This document shows, in pieces, positions 1 to 7,084 of a stretch of 9,422 bases of DNA. The position numbers and the translations under genes are program-made. Below the pieces are notes generated by a model, which was not told the origin of the DNA, did no database searches, and saw nothing but the letters and a program-made list of their open reading frames with translations. Location: NCBI GenBank assembly GCA_023412475.1, contig JAEYNR010000019.1, positions 1-9,422 of the forward strand. Reading direction: 5' to 3'. How positions within the stretch are numbered: position 1 is the stretch's first letter; each line of letters opens with the position of its first letter. The stretch is from Fibrobacterota bacterium. Its GTDB lineage: Bacteria > Fibrobacterota > Chitinivibrionia > Chitinivibrionales > Chitinispirillaceae.

Positions 1-13
1 ATCGCAATCTCAT
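1..13 (-). CDS. Start of a leftward gene running off the left edge (product unknown)
   Basis: Only the first four codons (M-R-L-R) lie in the window, so no product can be named. The case for a gene rests on its start signals. On the minus strand an ATG at 13-11 is preceded by AAAGGA with an 8-base spacer, a good Shine-Dalgarno site, and a plausible promoter lies about 50 bases further upstream. It would be transcribed in the same direction as the transposase at 321-1283 but from its own promoter. The call could be wrong if this is just a chance ATG after a purine run. Confidence 0.35.
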
Positions 14-55
14 CAGGGGTGTCCTTTCTAAGTTTATTTTTTGTAACTATTTACT

Positions 56-85
56 AACCTAGTTTGTGGCACCCCTTTTTGTCAA
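56..85 (-). promoter_or_regulatory. Putative sigma70-type promoter for the gene leaving the left edge
   Basis: On the minus strand a perfect -35 hexamer TTGACA (85-80) is followed after 18 bases by TAGGTT (61-56), a moderate -10. Transcription would begin near position 49, giving a leader of about 36 bases before the ATG at 13. A 7-bp inverted repeat, AGGGGTG (15-21) and CACCCCT (70-76), has one arm in the promoter spacer and the other between the ribosome site and the start codon, an arrangement that could be an operator pair. Confidence 0.35.
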
Positions 86-320
86 GTTTTTTTCAAGTTT
101 TTGTATTTTGAACAGAAACTAATTACATTATATATACCTGAAGCTATAAAGATAGATCTATTCTACTGAAGCTTTGGTTTGGGAGGGCTGTATTAAATTT
201 TTTTTCCAACACAGAATATAAAAACCAATAGAGCTAAATTGAGGCTTTCCCGTGAGTAATAAACATTAAAACTTAAGAGTGTATTTATTTGTTCTTTTTG
301 CGAAACAATCAATTTACTCC
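86..320. other. Intergenic stretch downstream of the Y1 transposase, no gene seen
   Basis: This AT-rich stretch holds no open frame with start signals and no GC-rich hairpin followed by T that would end the leftward transposase transcript. The only local structure noticed is a 10-bp palindrome ATAGATCTAT (152-161) lying between two copies of CTGAAGCT (about 138-145 and 166-173). None of the GGGAC/GTCCC motifs found elsewhere in the window occurs here. Confidence 0.5.
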
Positions 321-1283
321 TCAGGAAGATTCGCAGATAGCAACCCCTTTCAGAACCAGTAGAGCAATAGGAGAAATCGTGGTACCCAGGAAACCTGCTA
401 TAACCGAAAGTGGAATAAACTCCAGCACGTGTAACCGGTAGCAGAACACTGCGCGTGCAAAAGCTCTGGTATTCATTCGTCCTCTTTTTTTCAGTTCCTT
501 AAGAGTAATTTTAAACTCCAAGCAAACCTTTTGTGCGGCAGTCTCCAGAACATAAGGGTAGTCGGCTTTGCGATGGATTCGATGAATTACATCTTTGTGC
601 TTGCTCATAATCTTGGTCACAAATTCTGGATCTCCGATCACTGCAGGCCATCCTTTGCAGGAACCACTAATCTCAGTCTTTTCTACCTTTGAGAGCTGAC
701 CAGCCACTTCTGATTTTTCTCCACAGCGTTGAAGCAGAAAATCTATATATGATTTTAATGCCTCTTCTTCATTTTTTCCAAAGCGACGAAGACATTTCTC
801 TCGTCTTTGAAAGGTTTTTCCCAAAACATTGCTGTTTCCCATCAGAAAACCGTGACCACACCAGATGTAATCTTTTAGATCTTCGAGGGAATTAACCATT
901 CCGGCACGCAAAGGATTGAGATTAATGTATTTAACTAGTTGAGCCGCATAATCCTGATCCTGACAGAGAGTTGATTTGAAGCGGTTACGGAATAAAGGCC
1001 CATGCTTGCCATGTCTTTTATTACAATAAGTAGCATATCCTCCATTAAGACCTCGCATCAGTTTACTCATAGGTTTTTCGCTTGTTCTCAGAAACAGATG
1101 ATAGTGATTGTCCATCAGTGCCCATGTGTAGCAGAGAAATCCGCTTTTTGAAAGACCTTTCTCAAAACGTGAAAGAAATTCAGATTTATCATCATCATCC
1201 ACAAATAAAGGTTTTTCCTCAACCGAATGTGCCATGATGTGCACCAGCGAACTGGGTGATTCCATACGGTACATTCGAGGCAT
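321..1283 (-). CDS. REP-associated tyrosine transposase (Y1_Tnp/HUH family) with C-terminal DnaA_C-like helical domain
   Basis: This 320-residue protein looks like a complete single-strand transposase of the RAYT branch of the IS200/IS605 superfamily. Residues about 5-130 form the Y1 domain. The metal-binding HUH motif is H60-Y61-H62 in a MDNHYHLFL context, and the likely nucleophile is Y119 in the YINLNPLRAG segment. A conserved basic stretch (HGKHGPLFRNRFK, about 91-103) lies between them. Residues about 245-312 resemble the DnaA C-terminal/HTH extension of this subgroup (ELKKRGRMN, then LSVIAGFLG). The start is supported by AAGGAG (1298-1293) nine bases upstream of the ATG. Family members nick and rejoin single-stranded REP hairpins. 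No second transposase, accessory TnpB or IS ends surround it, so it is probably a chromosomal RAYT that acts on dispersed repeats. Confidence 0.9.
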   Translation of the reverse strand: MPRMYRMESPSSLVHIMAHSVEEKPLFVDDDDKSEFLSRFEKGLSKSGFLCYTWALMDNHYHLFLRTSEKPMSKLMRGLNGGYATYCNKRHGKHGPLFRNRFKSTLCQDQDYAAQLVKYINLNPLRAGMVNSLEDLKDYIWCGHGFLMGNSNVLGKTFQRREKCLRRFGKNEEEALKSYIDFLLQRCGEKSEVAGQLSKVEKTEISGSCKGWPAVIGDPEFVTKIMSKHKDVIHRIHRKADYPYVLETAAQKVCLEFKITLKELKKRGRMNTRAFARAVFCYRLHVLEFIPLSVIAGFLGTTISPIALLVLKGVAICESS

Positions 1284-1313
1284 AATGCATTTCTCCTTAA
1301 AAGATGTGGATAG

Positions 1314-1342
1314 TGTTTAGGTCAGCAGAAAAATGATTGCAA
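1314..1342 (-). promoter_or_regulatory. Possible promoter for the Y1 transposase
   Basis: On the minus strand TTGCAA (1342-1337) and TAAACA (1319-1314) are separated by 17 bases and lie just upstream of the ribosome site and ATG of the transposase gene. Both hexamers are imperfect. The promoter sits between the gene and the 189-base inverted-repeat element. Confidence 0.35.
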
Positions 1343-1365
1343 ATTCTAAACCAGTCGTCTTTTTT

Positions 1366-1554
1366 ATTTGGGACGGACTGATTTGATAAAATCATTAACC
1401 AGCTAAGTTTTGCTAAGGGATTGGTAGATTCAGAAGCTTAGGAGGCGGTGGATAAAAAAGAGAAAAAGAATTGGAAAAGAGATTTGAGAAATTATGAAAT
1501 TAAAAAAATTAGTCCGTTCTTTGTTACCAAGAAAAAGAATAGTCCGTCCCAAAT
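1366..1554. repeat. Putative non-autonomous/REP-like element bounded by a 14-bp perfect inverted repeat
   Basis: ATTTGGGACGGACT (1366-1379) and its exact reverse complement AGTCCGTCCCAAAT (1541-1554) bound 161 bases that carry no gene. A diverged extra copy, AGTCCGTTCT, lies inside at 1511-1520. The interior is A-rich on the plus strand near its right end and has a small TGATTT/AAATCA hairpin next to the left repeat. The element sits about 80 bases upstream of the Y1 transposase start, where RAYT genes often carry REP or BIME structures. That the transposase acts on it is inference. No target-site duplication is evident. Confidence 0.6.
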
Positions 1555-1573
1555 GGTCGCCCCAAATTGGATC

Positions 1574-1603
1574 TTGAAACTTATGCTGCATCGTTTCTAT
1601 AAT
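1574..1603 (+). promoter_or_regulatory. Strong sigma70-type promoter for the membrane protein/response regulator unit
   Basis: TTGAAA (1574-1579) and a perfect TATAAT (1598-1603) are separated by 18 bases. Transcription would begin near 1610, leaving a short leader of about 28 bases before the ATG at 1638. It lies just beyond the right inverted repeat (1541-1554) and does not overlap it. Confidence 0.65.
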
Positions 1604-1637
1604 TGAATCAGATCAAAGTTTTAAAGAGTTGGTTACC

Positions 1638-2129
1638 ATGGAACGCAGTATTTCCCGAAAAATGAGTCGCAAAGAAGTAATTGCCTCAATGGCTAATAAG
1701 TTAGCCGATGGTTCGGTAGAAGGCACAAAAAAAAAGTTCCACAGAAAGATCCTGATAATTAATCTTTCAGTTATCTCATTGTTTGGAACGATGGTTTTTT
1801 TTGTATCAACCTCAATTTCAAAAAAATCATCACAGCAGGAACTTCACAATGACTTTTTGCAGACTGCCAGCGTAACGCAAAGTCCTTTGGAGAAATTAAA
1901 AAGTGCATTTCAAGATGGGGCAATTGGGGCAGATGAATATGCCTTGTACATGACTTATCTTTTAGTCAGGTATGATTCAGTTCCGCAAAATTTCAAGACA
2001 CCCAGGCCTATGATAAATAGCGAAGAACTTTATGCTGAACTCAATAAGGTATGGGGGCGCGTCAGCTTGCGGATGCGCCAGAGAATCTCCGAAGAGCTTC
2101 TTCCTCAATTCAGGTCGAGAGCCCAGTGA
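1638..2129 (+). CDS. Small single-pass membrane protein of unknown function
   Basis: I do not recognise this 163-residue protein as a named family. It has a basic N-terminal segment of about 36 residues (many K and R), one hydrophobic helix at about 37-59 (ILIINLSVISLFGTMVFFV), then an outer or periplasmic part of about 100 residues. By the positive-inside rule the short N-terminus should be cytoplasmic. Residues 91-110 (FQDGAIGADEYALYMTYLLV) resemble a short 'G.I..DEYALY..Y' helical motif that I associate with larger exported proteins; this is a tentative impression. The ATG at 1638 is preferred over the in-frame TTG at 1629, because AAAGAG (1623-1628) is 9 bases from the ATG but directly abuts the TTG. 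The stop codon overlaps the likely start of the response regulator, so the two are probably co-translated. Confidence 0.7.
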   Translation: MERSISRKMSRKEVIASMANKLADGSVEGTKKKFHRKILIINLSVISLFGTMVFFVSTSISKKSSQQELHNDFLQTASVTQSPLEKLKSAFQDGAIGADEYALYMTYLLVRYDSVPQNFKTPRPMINSEELYAELNKVWGRVSLRMRQRISEELLPQFRSRAQ

Positions 2130-2887
2130 ATAAAGGATTGGGCCAAGAGATGGGAGCCGAACGCTACAGTTTTATAGATGGATACCTTAATTTGCTCTTA
2201 CTTGAGGATGATCCAGGTTATCAGGATCTAATTCTGGAATTTCTGGAACCAGTAAAAATATTTACATTCCAAAAAGCTTCCTCAACCAGCAAAGCAATGC
2301 AATTTATAAATGACAAGCGAAAGTTTCATCTCTGCGTTCTTGACCTTGGAATTTCCGATTATGCGGGTGATGAATTTTTTATCCTGCGTAATTATGCAGA
2401 ATGTTTTCCCTGTATCGTTTTAACTGGATCGCAATCACCAGGTAAGGGGGCTGCCTGCATTCAGTTAGGTGCAAAAGCGGTTATGGAAAAGGGGAGTAGA
2501 TTTAAGTTTGACCTTTTCTACTCTTCTATCTGTGAACATACCATTCGGGGAATTTTGAGCCAAAAAGCAGTGAAGAAAGCTTCGGATACCCTAAATGCCT
2601 CTATTGATATTCTACTTCAACGAAAACCATCCACAGTAACCCAATGGGCGGATAATCTATTGATAACAGACAGACAGATGCGTAATTTGTGGAATAATGA
2701 AACTGGTTTCGGGGCAAAACATATTCTGGAATTTTACAAATTATTGTCCGATGCATTCAAGTATTATCGATGTATACTTTTTGGAGAAAAGGATATTCGG
2801 GAGGTGACAGCTCTACAGGATGATCGCAAATCACATCAGTTTTTCAACAACCACCGTGAAGAGATAGAAAAGATATTGATGGGATAG
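2126..2887 (+). CDS. Response regulator with receiver domain and AraC-like C-terminal DNA-binding helix-turn-helix
   Basis: With the GTG at 2126 the protein has 253 residues. Residues about 20-145 form a CheY-like receiver with the full set of phosphorylation residues: acidic pocket E27-D28-D29, phospho-acceptor D73 in the VLDLG strand, T100 in VLTGS and K122 in VMEKGS. Residues about 168-215 (TVTQWADNLLITDRQMRNLW, then NETGFGAKHILEF) match the first helix-turn-helix of AraC-type regulators; a second AraC subdomain is not evident, and a charged tail follows. It is therefore probably a phosphorylation-controlled transcription factor. No histidine kinase is nearby. The GTG overlaps the TGA of the upstream gene as GTGA, which suggests translational coupling. 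An ATG at 2150 (245 residues, weak AAAGGA 12 bases upstream) is an alternative start that leaves the receiver intact. Confidence 0.82.
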   Translation: MNKGLGQEMGAERYSFIDGYLNLLLLEDDPGYQDLILEFLEPVKIFTFQKASSTSKAMQFINDKRKFHLCVLDLGISDYAGDEFFILRNYAECFPCIVLTGSQSPGKGAACIQLGAKAVMEKGSRFKFDLFYSSICEHTIRGILSQKAVKKASDTLNASIDILLQRKPSTVTQWADNLLITDRQMRNLWNNETGFGAKHILEFYKLLSDAFKYYRCILFGEKDIREVTALQDDRKSHQFFNNHREEIEKILMG

Positions 2888-3002
2888 ATTGTTGTGTGTT
2901 GCAAATACTATGACCAAAGTGTTTAAACTTGATAAATGTACTCATTGCATTAGAACTCCCGAGATTCCTCTCCTTAATACTAAACTTTCAACTTTTAAAA
3001 AT

Positions 3003-3081
3003 GGTCTGTCCCCTCTTGAGTCATTGTATTGTATATTTTAATTTCCTAAATAAAAGAATAGAGATAAAAATAGTCCGTCCC
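3003..3081 (+). repeat. Pair of REP-like GTCYGTCCC motifs directly upstream of the fused cob gene
   Basis: GGTCTGTCCCC (3003-3013) and AGTCCGTCCC (3072-3081) are in the same orientation, 69 bases apart. The second shares its wider context (AGTCCGTCCCAA, preceded by an AAAGAAT-rich stretch) with the copy at 1541-1554. A similar direct pair occurs at 1511 and 1541. The second motif ends four bases before the ATG of the CobD-CobQ gene and occupies the place where a ribosome site would be expected. The remaining 2888-3085 interval contains no clear promoter, terminator or cobalamin riboswitch. Confidence 0.55.
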
Positions 3082-3085
3082 AATT

Positions 3086-5692
3086 ATGGCAGAAAACCCA
3101 TTTCCCTCAAAAGATAGTCTTCTTATCCAACATGGCGGACATGTCCGCCTCTTAGCTGGCAAAGCCGGCTGTTTTGAAGAGGATCTGATTGACTTCAGCG
3201 CAAGTATAAACCCGGCCGGACCACCTCCGGGGCTTCGGTCAGCGATAAGCCGCACTGTAAAAAAGGTAATAAACTATCCAGACAAAGAATGCAAAGAATT
3301 AAACAGTGCAATAGCTTCAGCGTATAAATGCAAGCCTGAGAACATTATTGCTGGCAATGGATCAACCGAGCTTCTGTATGCACTTCCCAAGGCTCTTTCC
3401 TGTAGTCGCGTTATTATCCCGGTTCCTTCTTATAGTGATTATGCTGTAGCGTTCGGCATGGTGGGAGTTCCAATCGAACCTGTGCTATTGTCTGCTACAA
3501 ATGATTTTTTATTTGATATCGAAATGTCAGCTAAAGGTTTTACTAACGGAGATGCAGTCATTTTCGGACAACCTAATAACCCTACCGGCCGTCTGCTGGA
3601 CCGTGATGCAGTTATCAGAGCTGCCACAAAAGCATCTTCAACTTATTTTGTGGTGGATGAGTCATTTTCGGATTTTGTAGATGGATATGTCAGTTTGATT
3701 TCTGAAGGCCTTCCTAATCTTATTATTCTTAAATCATTGACCAAGTTTTACGCCATTCCAGGAATTCGGTTGGGTTTTGTTCATGCGGCCAAACCGGTTA
3801 TAAGAGCTTTACGCACAATTGTGCCGGCATGGTCAGTCAATGTGTTCGCTCAGGCTGCAGGCATCGAATGTCTTAGTGACGATCAATACGCTGTTAGAAC
3901 TCGTCAGACGATCTCTCTTGACCGCAAGCGGCAATATCAGCGACTGAGCGCTATCGGCAGCGTGAAGATATTTAACTCGTGTGCAAATTTTATTCTTCTG
4001 GGTATTAACAGGGAGGGACTGAATGCCCATGATGTCAGTGAAGAATTATTGAAGCAGCGAATAGCCATTCGTGTTTGTGATTCTTTTGAAGGCCTCGACA
4101 AAACTTATTCACGGGTCGCTATCCGTAACGATAATGAAAACAGTCTTCTTGCTTTTCACCTTAATAGAATATTAAACAGCAGATCGGTTCGAATGAAGCG
4201 TAAGAAAGCAGGGGCATCCATAATGTTCCAGGGCACCAGTTCCAATGTTGGTAAAAGTGTTCTTACTGCTGCTATGTGTCGGGTCATGGTACAGGATGGA
4301 ATCTGCGTTGCTCCTTTCAAAGCGCAAAACATATCACAAAATTCCTTTGTGACCGATGATGGAGATGAGATCGGTAGAGCTCAGGCAGTTCAGGCCCAGG
4401 CCTGTCGTCTTTTGCCCGATATTCGAATGAACCCAATACTGCTCAAACCGGACAGTGAAACAGGATCTCAGGTAATAGTAAAAGGCAGACCAATTGGATC
4501 TATGCAGATTTCTCAGTATGAAATATACAAGTCATGCGCATTTGATATTGTCAGAAAAAGCTATGATTCTCTGGCCAGAGAGTTCGAGGCAATTGTACTT
4601 GAGGGTGCGGGCAGTCCTGCGGAGGTCAATTTAAAGGACCGTGATATCGTGAATATGAGAATGGCCTCCTATGCTCAATCTCCGGTTCTGCTGGTCGGTG
4701 ATATCGATCGGGGAGGTGTGTTTGCCTCTTTCATTGGTACAATGGAAACATTTGAGCCTTGGGAACACGATCTGGTGGCTGGTTTTATTGTCAATCGGTT
4801 TCGCGGGGATGTATTACAGCTTAATAGTGCTTTTGATTACATGTTGCGTCACACCGGTAAACCGGTTCTGGGAGTGTTACCTTACATTATCAACTTAGGG
4901 CTTCCAGAAGAGGACTCGGTAGCATTCAAATACAAAGAATCTTTTATTGGTGATGAAGAAATACGTCGAGATGTGACCATAGGAATAATAGGTTTGCCTC
5001 ATATCAGCAATTTTAATGATTTTGACCCTTTTAAACTGGAACCCGATGTTGAATTGCGCATTGTACGTGACTGCCGTCAACTTGATAAACTCGATGCAGT
5101 GATAATACCTGGAAGTAAGAATGTACCTGTTGATATGGCATTTCTCAAAGATAGCCAAATTGCCGGAAAACTGATTGAGCTTGCCGAACGAAACAGTACA
5201 GAAATTGTGGGCATTTGTGGCGGTTTTCAGATGCTGGGAAAAACTATAACTGACCCTCACAGGATCGAAACGGCTGGTGGTGTATGCAGAGGACTTGGGC
5301 TGTTAGACATCTGCACAACTCTGGGGTACGATGAGGTCCTGGCACACACTGAGGCTACGCATGTAATATCGGGTTATGAAGTAAATGGATATGAGATTCA
5401 CCATGGACTAACCACTATGATTGAAGACGTTGTAACTTTTGTCAATAGAGAAGGTGATCCGTTAGGAATCGGTACTAGTGACCAAAGAATATGGGGAACA
5501 TACCTTCATGGAGCGTTCGATTGTGATAAGTTTCGCCGTTGGTTTATAGATCGGTTACGCAGTAAGCAGGGACTTTCGCCACTTGGTAAAGTGATGAGCA
5601 TCTATGATATCGAGCCTGCGCTGGATAAGTTGGCAGATATTTTTAGAGAAGCTGTTGATGTAAAGAATCTTTACAGATTAATGGGCCTTTGA
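3086..5692 (+). CDS. cobD-cobQ: Fused threonine-phosphate decarboxylase (CobD) - cobyric acid synthase (CobQ/CbiP)
   Basis: This 868-residue protein carries two cytoplasmic cobalamin enzymes. Residues about 16-362 are a fold-type I PLP enzyme like CobD, which decarboxylates threonine phosphate to aminopropanol phosphate. It begins with the HGG motif (16-18) and has GNGSTELLYALP (90-101), QPNNPTG (162-168), D191 and the PLP lysine K220 in SLTKFYAIPGIRLG. After a short basic linker (about 363-377), residues 378-868 are a full-length CobQ: ATP-binding GTSSNVGKS (383-391), VLLVGDIDRGGVF (534-546), glutaminase nucleophile C711 in GICGGFQMLG and H808 in GTYLHG. CobQ amidates four side chains of adenosylcobyrinic acid a,c-diamide to give cobyric acid. 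The frame is open across the junction. A TAG lies five codons upstream of the ATG, so this start is nearly forced, yet no ribosome site precedes it. The stop overlaps cbiB. Confidence 0.93.
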   Translation: MAENPFPSKDSLLIQHGGHVRLLAGKAGCFEEDLIDFSASINPAGPPPGLRSAISRTVKKVINYPDKECKELNSAIASAYKCKPENIIAGNGSTELLYALPKALSCSRVIIPVPSYSDYAVAFGMVGVPIEPVLLSATNDFLFDIEMSAKGFTNGDAVIFGQPNNPTGRLLDRDAVIRAATKASSTYFVVDESFSDFVDGYVSLISEGLPNLIILKSLTKFYAIPGIRLGFVHAAKPVIRALRTIVPAWSVNVFAQAAGIECLSDDQYAVRTRQTISLDRKRQYQRLSAIGSVKIFNSCANFILLGINREGLNAHDVSEELLKQRIAIRVCDSFEGLDKTYSRVAIRNDNENSLLAFHLNRILNSRSVRMKRKKAGASIMFQGTSSNVGKSVLTAAMCRVMVQDGICVAPFKAQNISQNSFVTDDGDEIGRAQAVQAQACRLLPDIRMNPILLKPDSETGSQVIVKGRPIGSMQISQYEIYKSCAFDIVRKSYDSLAREFEAIVLEGAGSPAEVNLKDRDIVNMRMASYAQSPVLLVGDIDRGGVFASFIGTMETFEPWEHDLVAGFIVNRFRGDVLQLNSAFDYMLRHTGKPVLGVLPYIINLGLPEEDSVAFKYKESFIGDEEIRRDVTIGIIGLPHISNFNDFDPFKLEPDVELRIVRDCRQLDKLDAVIIPGSKNVPVDMAFLKDSQIAGKLIELAERNSTEIVGICGGFQMLGKTITDPHRIETAGGVCRGLGLLDICTTLGYDEVLAHTEATHVISGYEVNGYEIHHGLTTMIEDVVTFVNREGDPLGIGTSDQRIWGTYLHGAFDCDKFRRWFIDRLRSKQGLSPLGKVMSIYDIEPALDKLADIFREAVDVKNLYRLMGL

Positions 5693-6648
5693 TGCATATC
5701 GAATATCAGGTCGCAATAGCATTTGTCCTGGATTGGATTCTGGGTGATCCGCGCAGGTTTCCACATCCGGTGAAGTATATAGGTCGTACGGCTCTTTTAC
5801 TTGAAAAACCGATGCGTCAGATAATCAGCAATGCTCGATTTGCGGGTATAATGACTGCGTTTATCATCATTGCAGGAACTGGCGGACTGACTTATTTACT
5901 TTTGATTGCAGCTGGACAGGCCCATCCGTTCGTGGCTGATATTCTTGGCATAGTAATAATTTATACCACCATTGCTGCCAAGGATCTAAATGAACATGCA
6001 ATGAGAGTATTTCGTGCACTTAAGGCGGGAGATCTACCAGAAGCAAGAAGTGCATTAAGCATGATGGTAGGTCGGGATACAGCAGAACTGGATGAGCCGG
6101 AGATAGTTCGTGGGGTGATTGAATCGGTTGCCGAGAATTTGGTTGACGGAGTAACTGCACCGCTTTTGTTTGCGATTATTGGTGGACCTGCAGGGGCAAT
6201 CCTATACAAGGCCATTAATACACTGGACTCCACATTTGGATACCGTACACCGTGCTATCTGATGTTTGGCTGGGCTTCAGCGCGCATTGATGATCTGGTC
6301 AACTGGCTTCCAGCGCGTCTGACCGTTCCATGTATTATTGTGGCTGCGGTTATCATGGGGAAAGATGCCGCAGGAGCTTTGCGGATTGCCCGAAGAGACG
6401 GATCAAAACATGACAGTCCTAATTCCGGCATTTCAGAAGCGGCTTTTGCCGGTGCACTGTATGTACAGCTTGGCGGCTTAAATTATTATTGGGGAAAAGC
6501 GCATCAGGGACAATTGATAGGTGATGATCTTATCACTCTAAAGTCTTGTCATATAACTGAGGCGAATAGATTAATGTATCTATCAACTATTATTTTTACA
6601 TTTGTTGCCATTGGTATTCGCGCAGCCTTTTCTGTTACCTGCTTTTAG
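5692..6648 (+). CDS. cbiB: Adenosylcobinamide(-phosphate) synthase, integral membrane protein CbiB
   Basis: CbiB joins aminopropanol (phosphate) to the f-propionate of adenosylcobyric acid, giving adenosylcobinamide (phosphate) at the inner membrane. The 318-residue product has the family length and hallmarks: DWILGDPRRFPHPVKYIGR (14-32), ESVAENLVDGVTAPLLF (144-160), a KAINTLDSTFGYRT segment (173-186), and HDSPNSGISEAAFAGAL (240-256) followed by GGLNYYWG. Hydrophobic segments lie at about 4-18, 51-74, 80-97, 154-172, 209-223 and 294-314. The ATG at 5692 shares one base with the stop of the fused cob gene (TGATG), so translation is probably coupled; an in-frame TTG lies one codon earlier. Both substrates of this enzyme are products of the protein encoded just upstream. 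No canonical terminator follows it. Confidence 0.93.
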   Translation: MHIEYQVAIAFVLDWILGDPRRFPHPVKYIGRTALLLEKPMRQIISNARFAGIMTAFIIIAGTGGLTYLLLIAAGQAHPFVADILGIVIIYTTIAAKDLNEHAMRVFRALKAGDLPEARSALSMMVGRDTAELDEPEIVRGVIESVAENLVDGVTAPLLFAIIGGPAGAILYKAINTLDSTFGYRTPCYLMFGWASARIDDLVNWLPARLTVPCIIVAAVIMGKDAAGALRIARRDGSKHDSPNSGISEAAFAGALYVQLGGLNYYWGKAHQGQLIGDDLITLKSCHITEANRLMYLSTIIFTFVAIGIRAAFSVTCF

Positions 6649-6705
6649 ACCATAGCTTTTCAAAAAAACATGGCTTTTATTTGAATTATAATGGTTAAAT
6701 TTTAT

Positions 6706-6741
6706 GGAGCGAAGCGCTCCAAATCTTGGGGACGGGGGAAC
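6706..6741. repeat. Hairpin plus GGGGACGG REP-like element, copy A
   Basis: The 15-base perfect hairpin GGAGCGAAGCGCTCC (6706-6720: 6-bp stem, 3-base loop) is followed by AAATCT and TGGGGACGGGGGAAC (6727-6741). This copy lies between the end of cbiB and the stop of the cobT remnant. It matches 35 of 36 positions of copy B at 7035-7070. A hairpin next to a short conserved purine motif is the general form of REP sequences. No T run follows on either strand, so it is a poor intrinsic terminator. Confidence 0.65.
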
Positions 6742-6754
6742 TTTTAAACTTCAC

Positions 6755-7034
6755 TTACATTCCCTTATTTTTACTCACTCCAGCCGAACTGAAAATTGCC
6801 ATCTGATGGTAGCAATACATCGCAAGGGAGGTAATCTGCATGGCAAGAGCCGAACCGGTACCTTCTCCCAAACGCATATCAACTATTGGTTGTTTACCAA
6901 ATATGCTCAGAAATTCATTGTGAAATGACTCAGCAGATGAATGAGCTAAGTATGAGGTAGCCTTTTACATCCGGAGTTATTTTCAAAGCTATTGCTGATA
7001 GAATGAATCTATAGCTTATTACCGGGGCTCTTTT
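6755..7034 (-). pseudogene. Decayed tandem duplicate of the cobT 3' end
   Basis: Read leftward, this segment repeats about the last 95 codons of the neighbouring cobT with roughly 85% nucleotide identity by eye. It has no start. It begins with KR and a diverged remnant of the VPVVVDGFIASSAALVALK region, loses 9 bases there, then gains one base near 6950, which shifts the frame and brings a TGA. A further 6-base loss is in frame. Beyond the shift the old frame is open and still reads QPIVDMRLGEGTGSALAMQI and then YHQMAIFSSAGVSKNKGM before a stop at 6757-6755, so the catalytic-glutamate motif survives in the dead copy. It cannot make a working enzyme. It arose by tandem duplication of the cobT tail with its 3' flank. 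Confidence 0.85.
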
Positions 7035-7070
7035 AGAGCGAAGCGCTCCAAATCTTGGGGACGGGGGAAC
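7035..7070. repeat. Hairpin plus GGGGACGG REP-like element, copy B
   Basis: This copy has the AGAGCGAAGCGCTCC hairpin (7035-7049) and TGGGGACGGGGGAAC (7056-7070). It lies just beyond the cobT stop codon and abuts the upstream end of the cobT remnant. It differs from copy A only at its first base; a one-base length change in the following T run comes right after it. The two copies are 329 bases apart in direct orientation. Confidence 0.65.
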
Positions 7071-7084
7071 TTTTTAAACCTCAC

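Noticed and set aside
6706..6720. Hairpin considered as the terminator of cbiB
   Set aside because: The stem is perfect but no T run follows on either strand, and the same hairpin recurs at 7035, so a repeat element is the better explanation.
6704..6928. Rightward 74-residue open frame after cbiB
   Set aside because: It runs antisense through the cobT remnant and the hairpin repeat; the leftward reading is clearly homologous to CobT.
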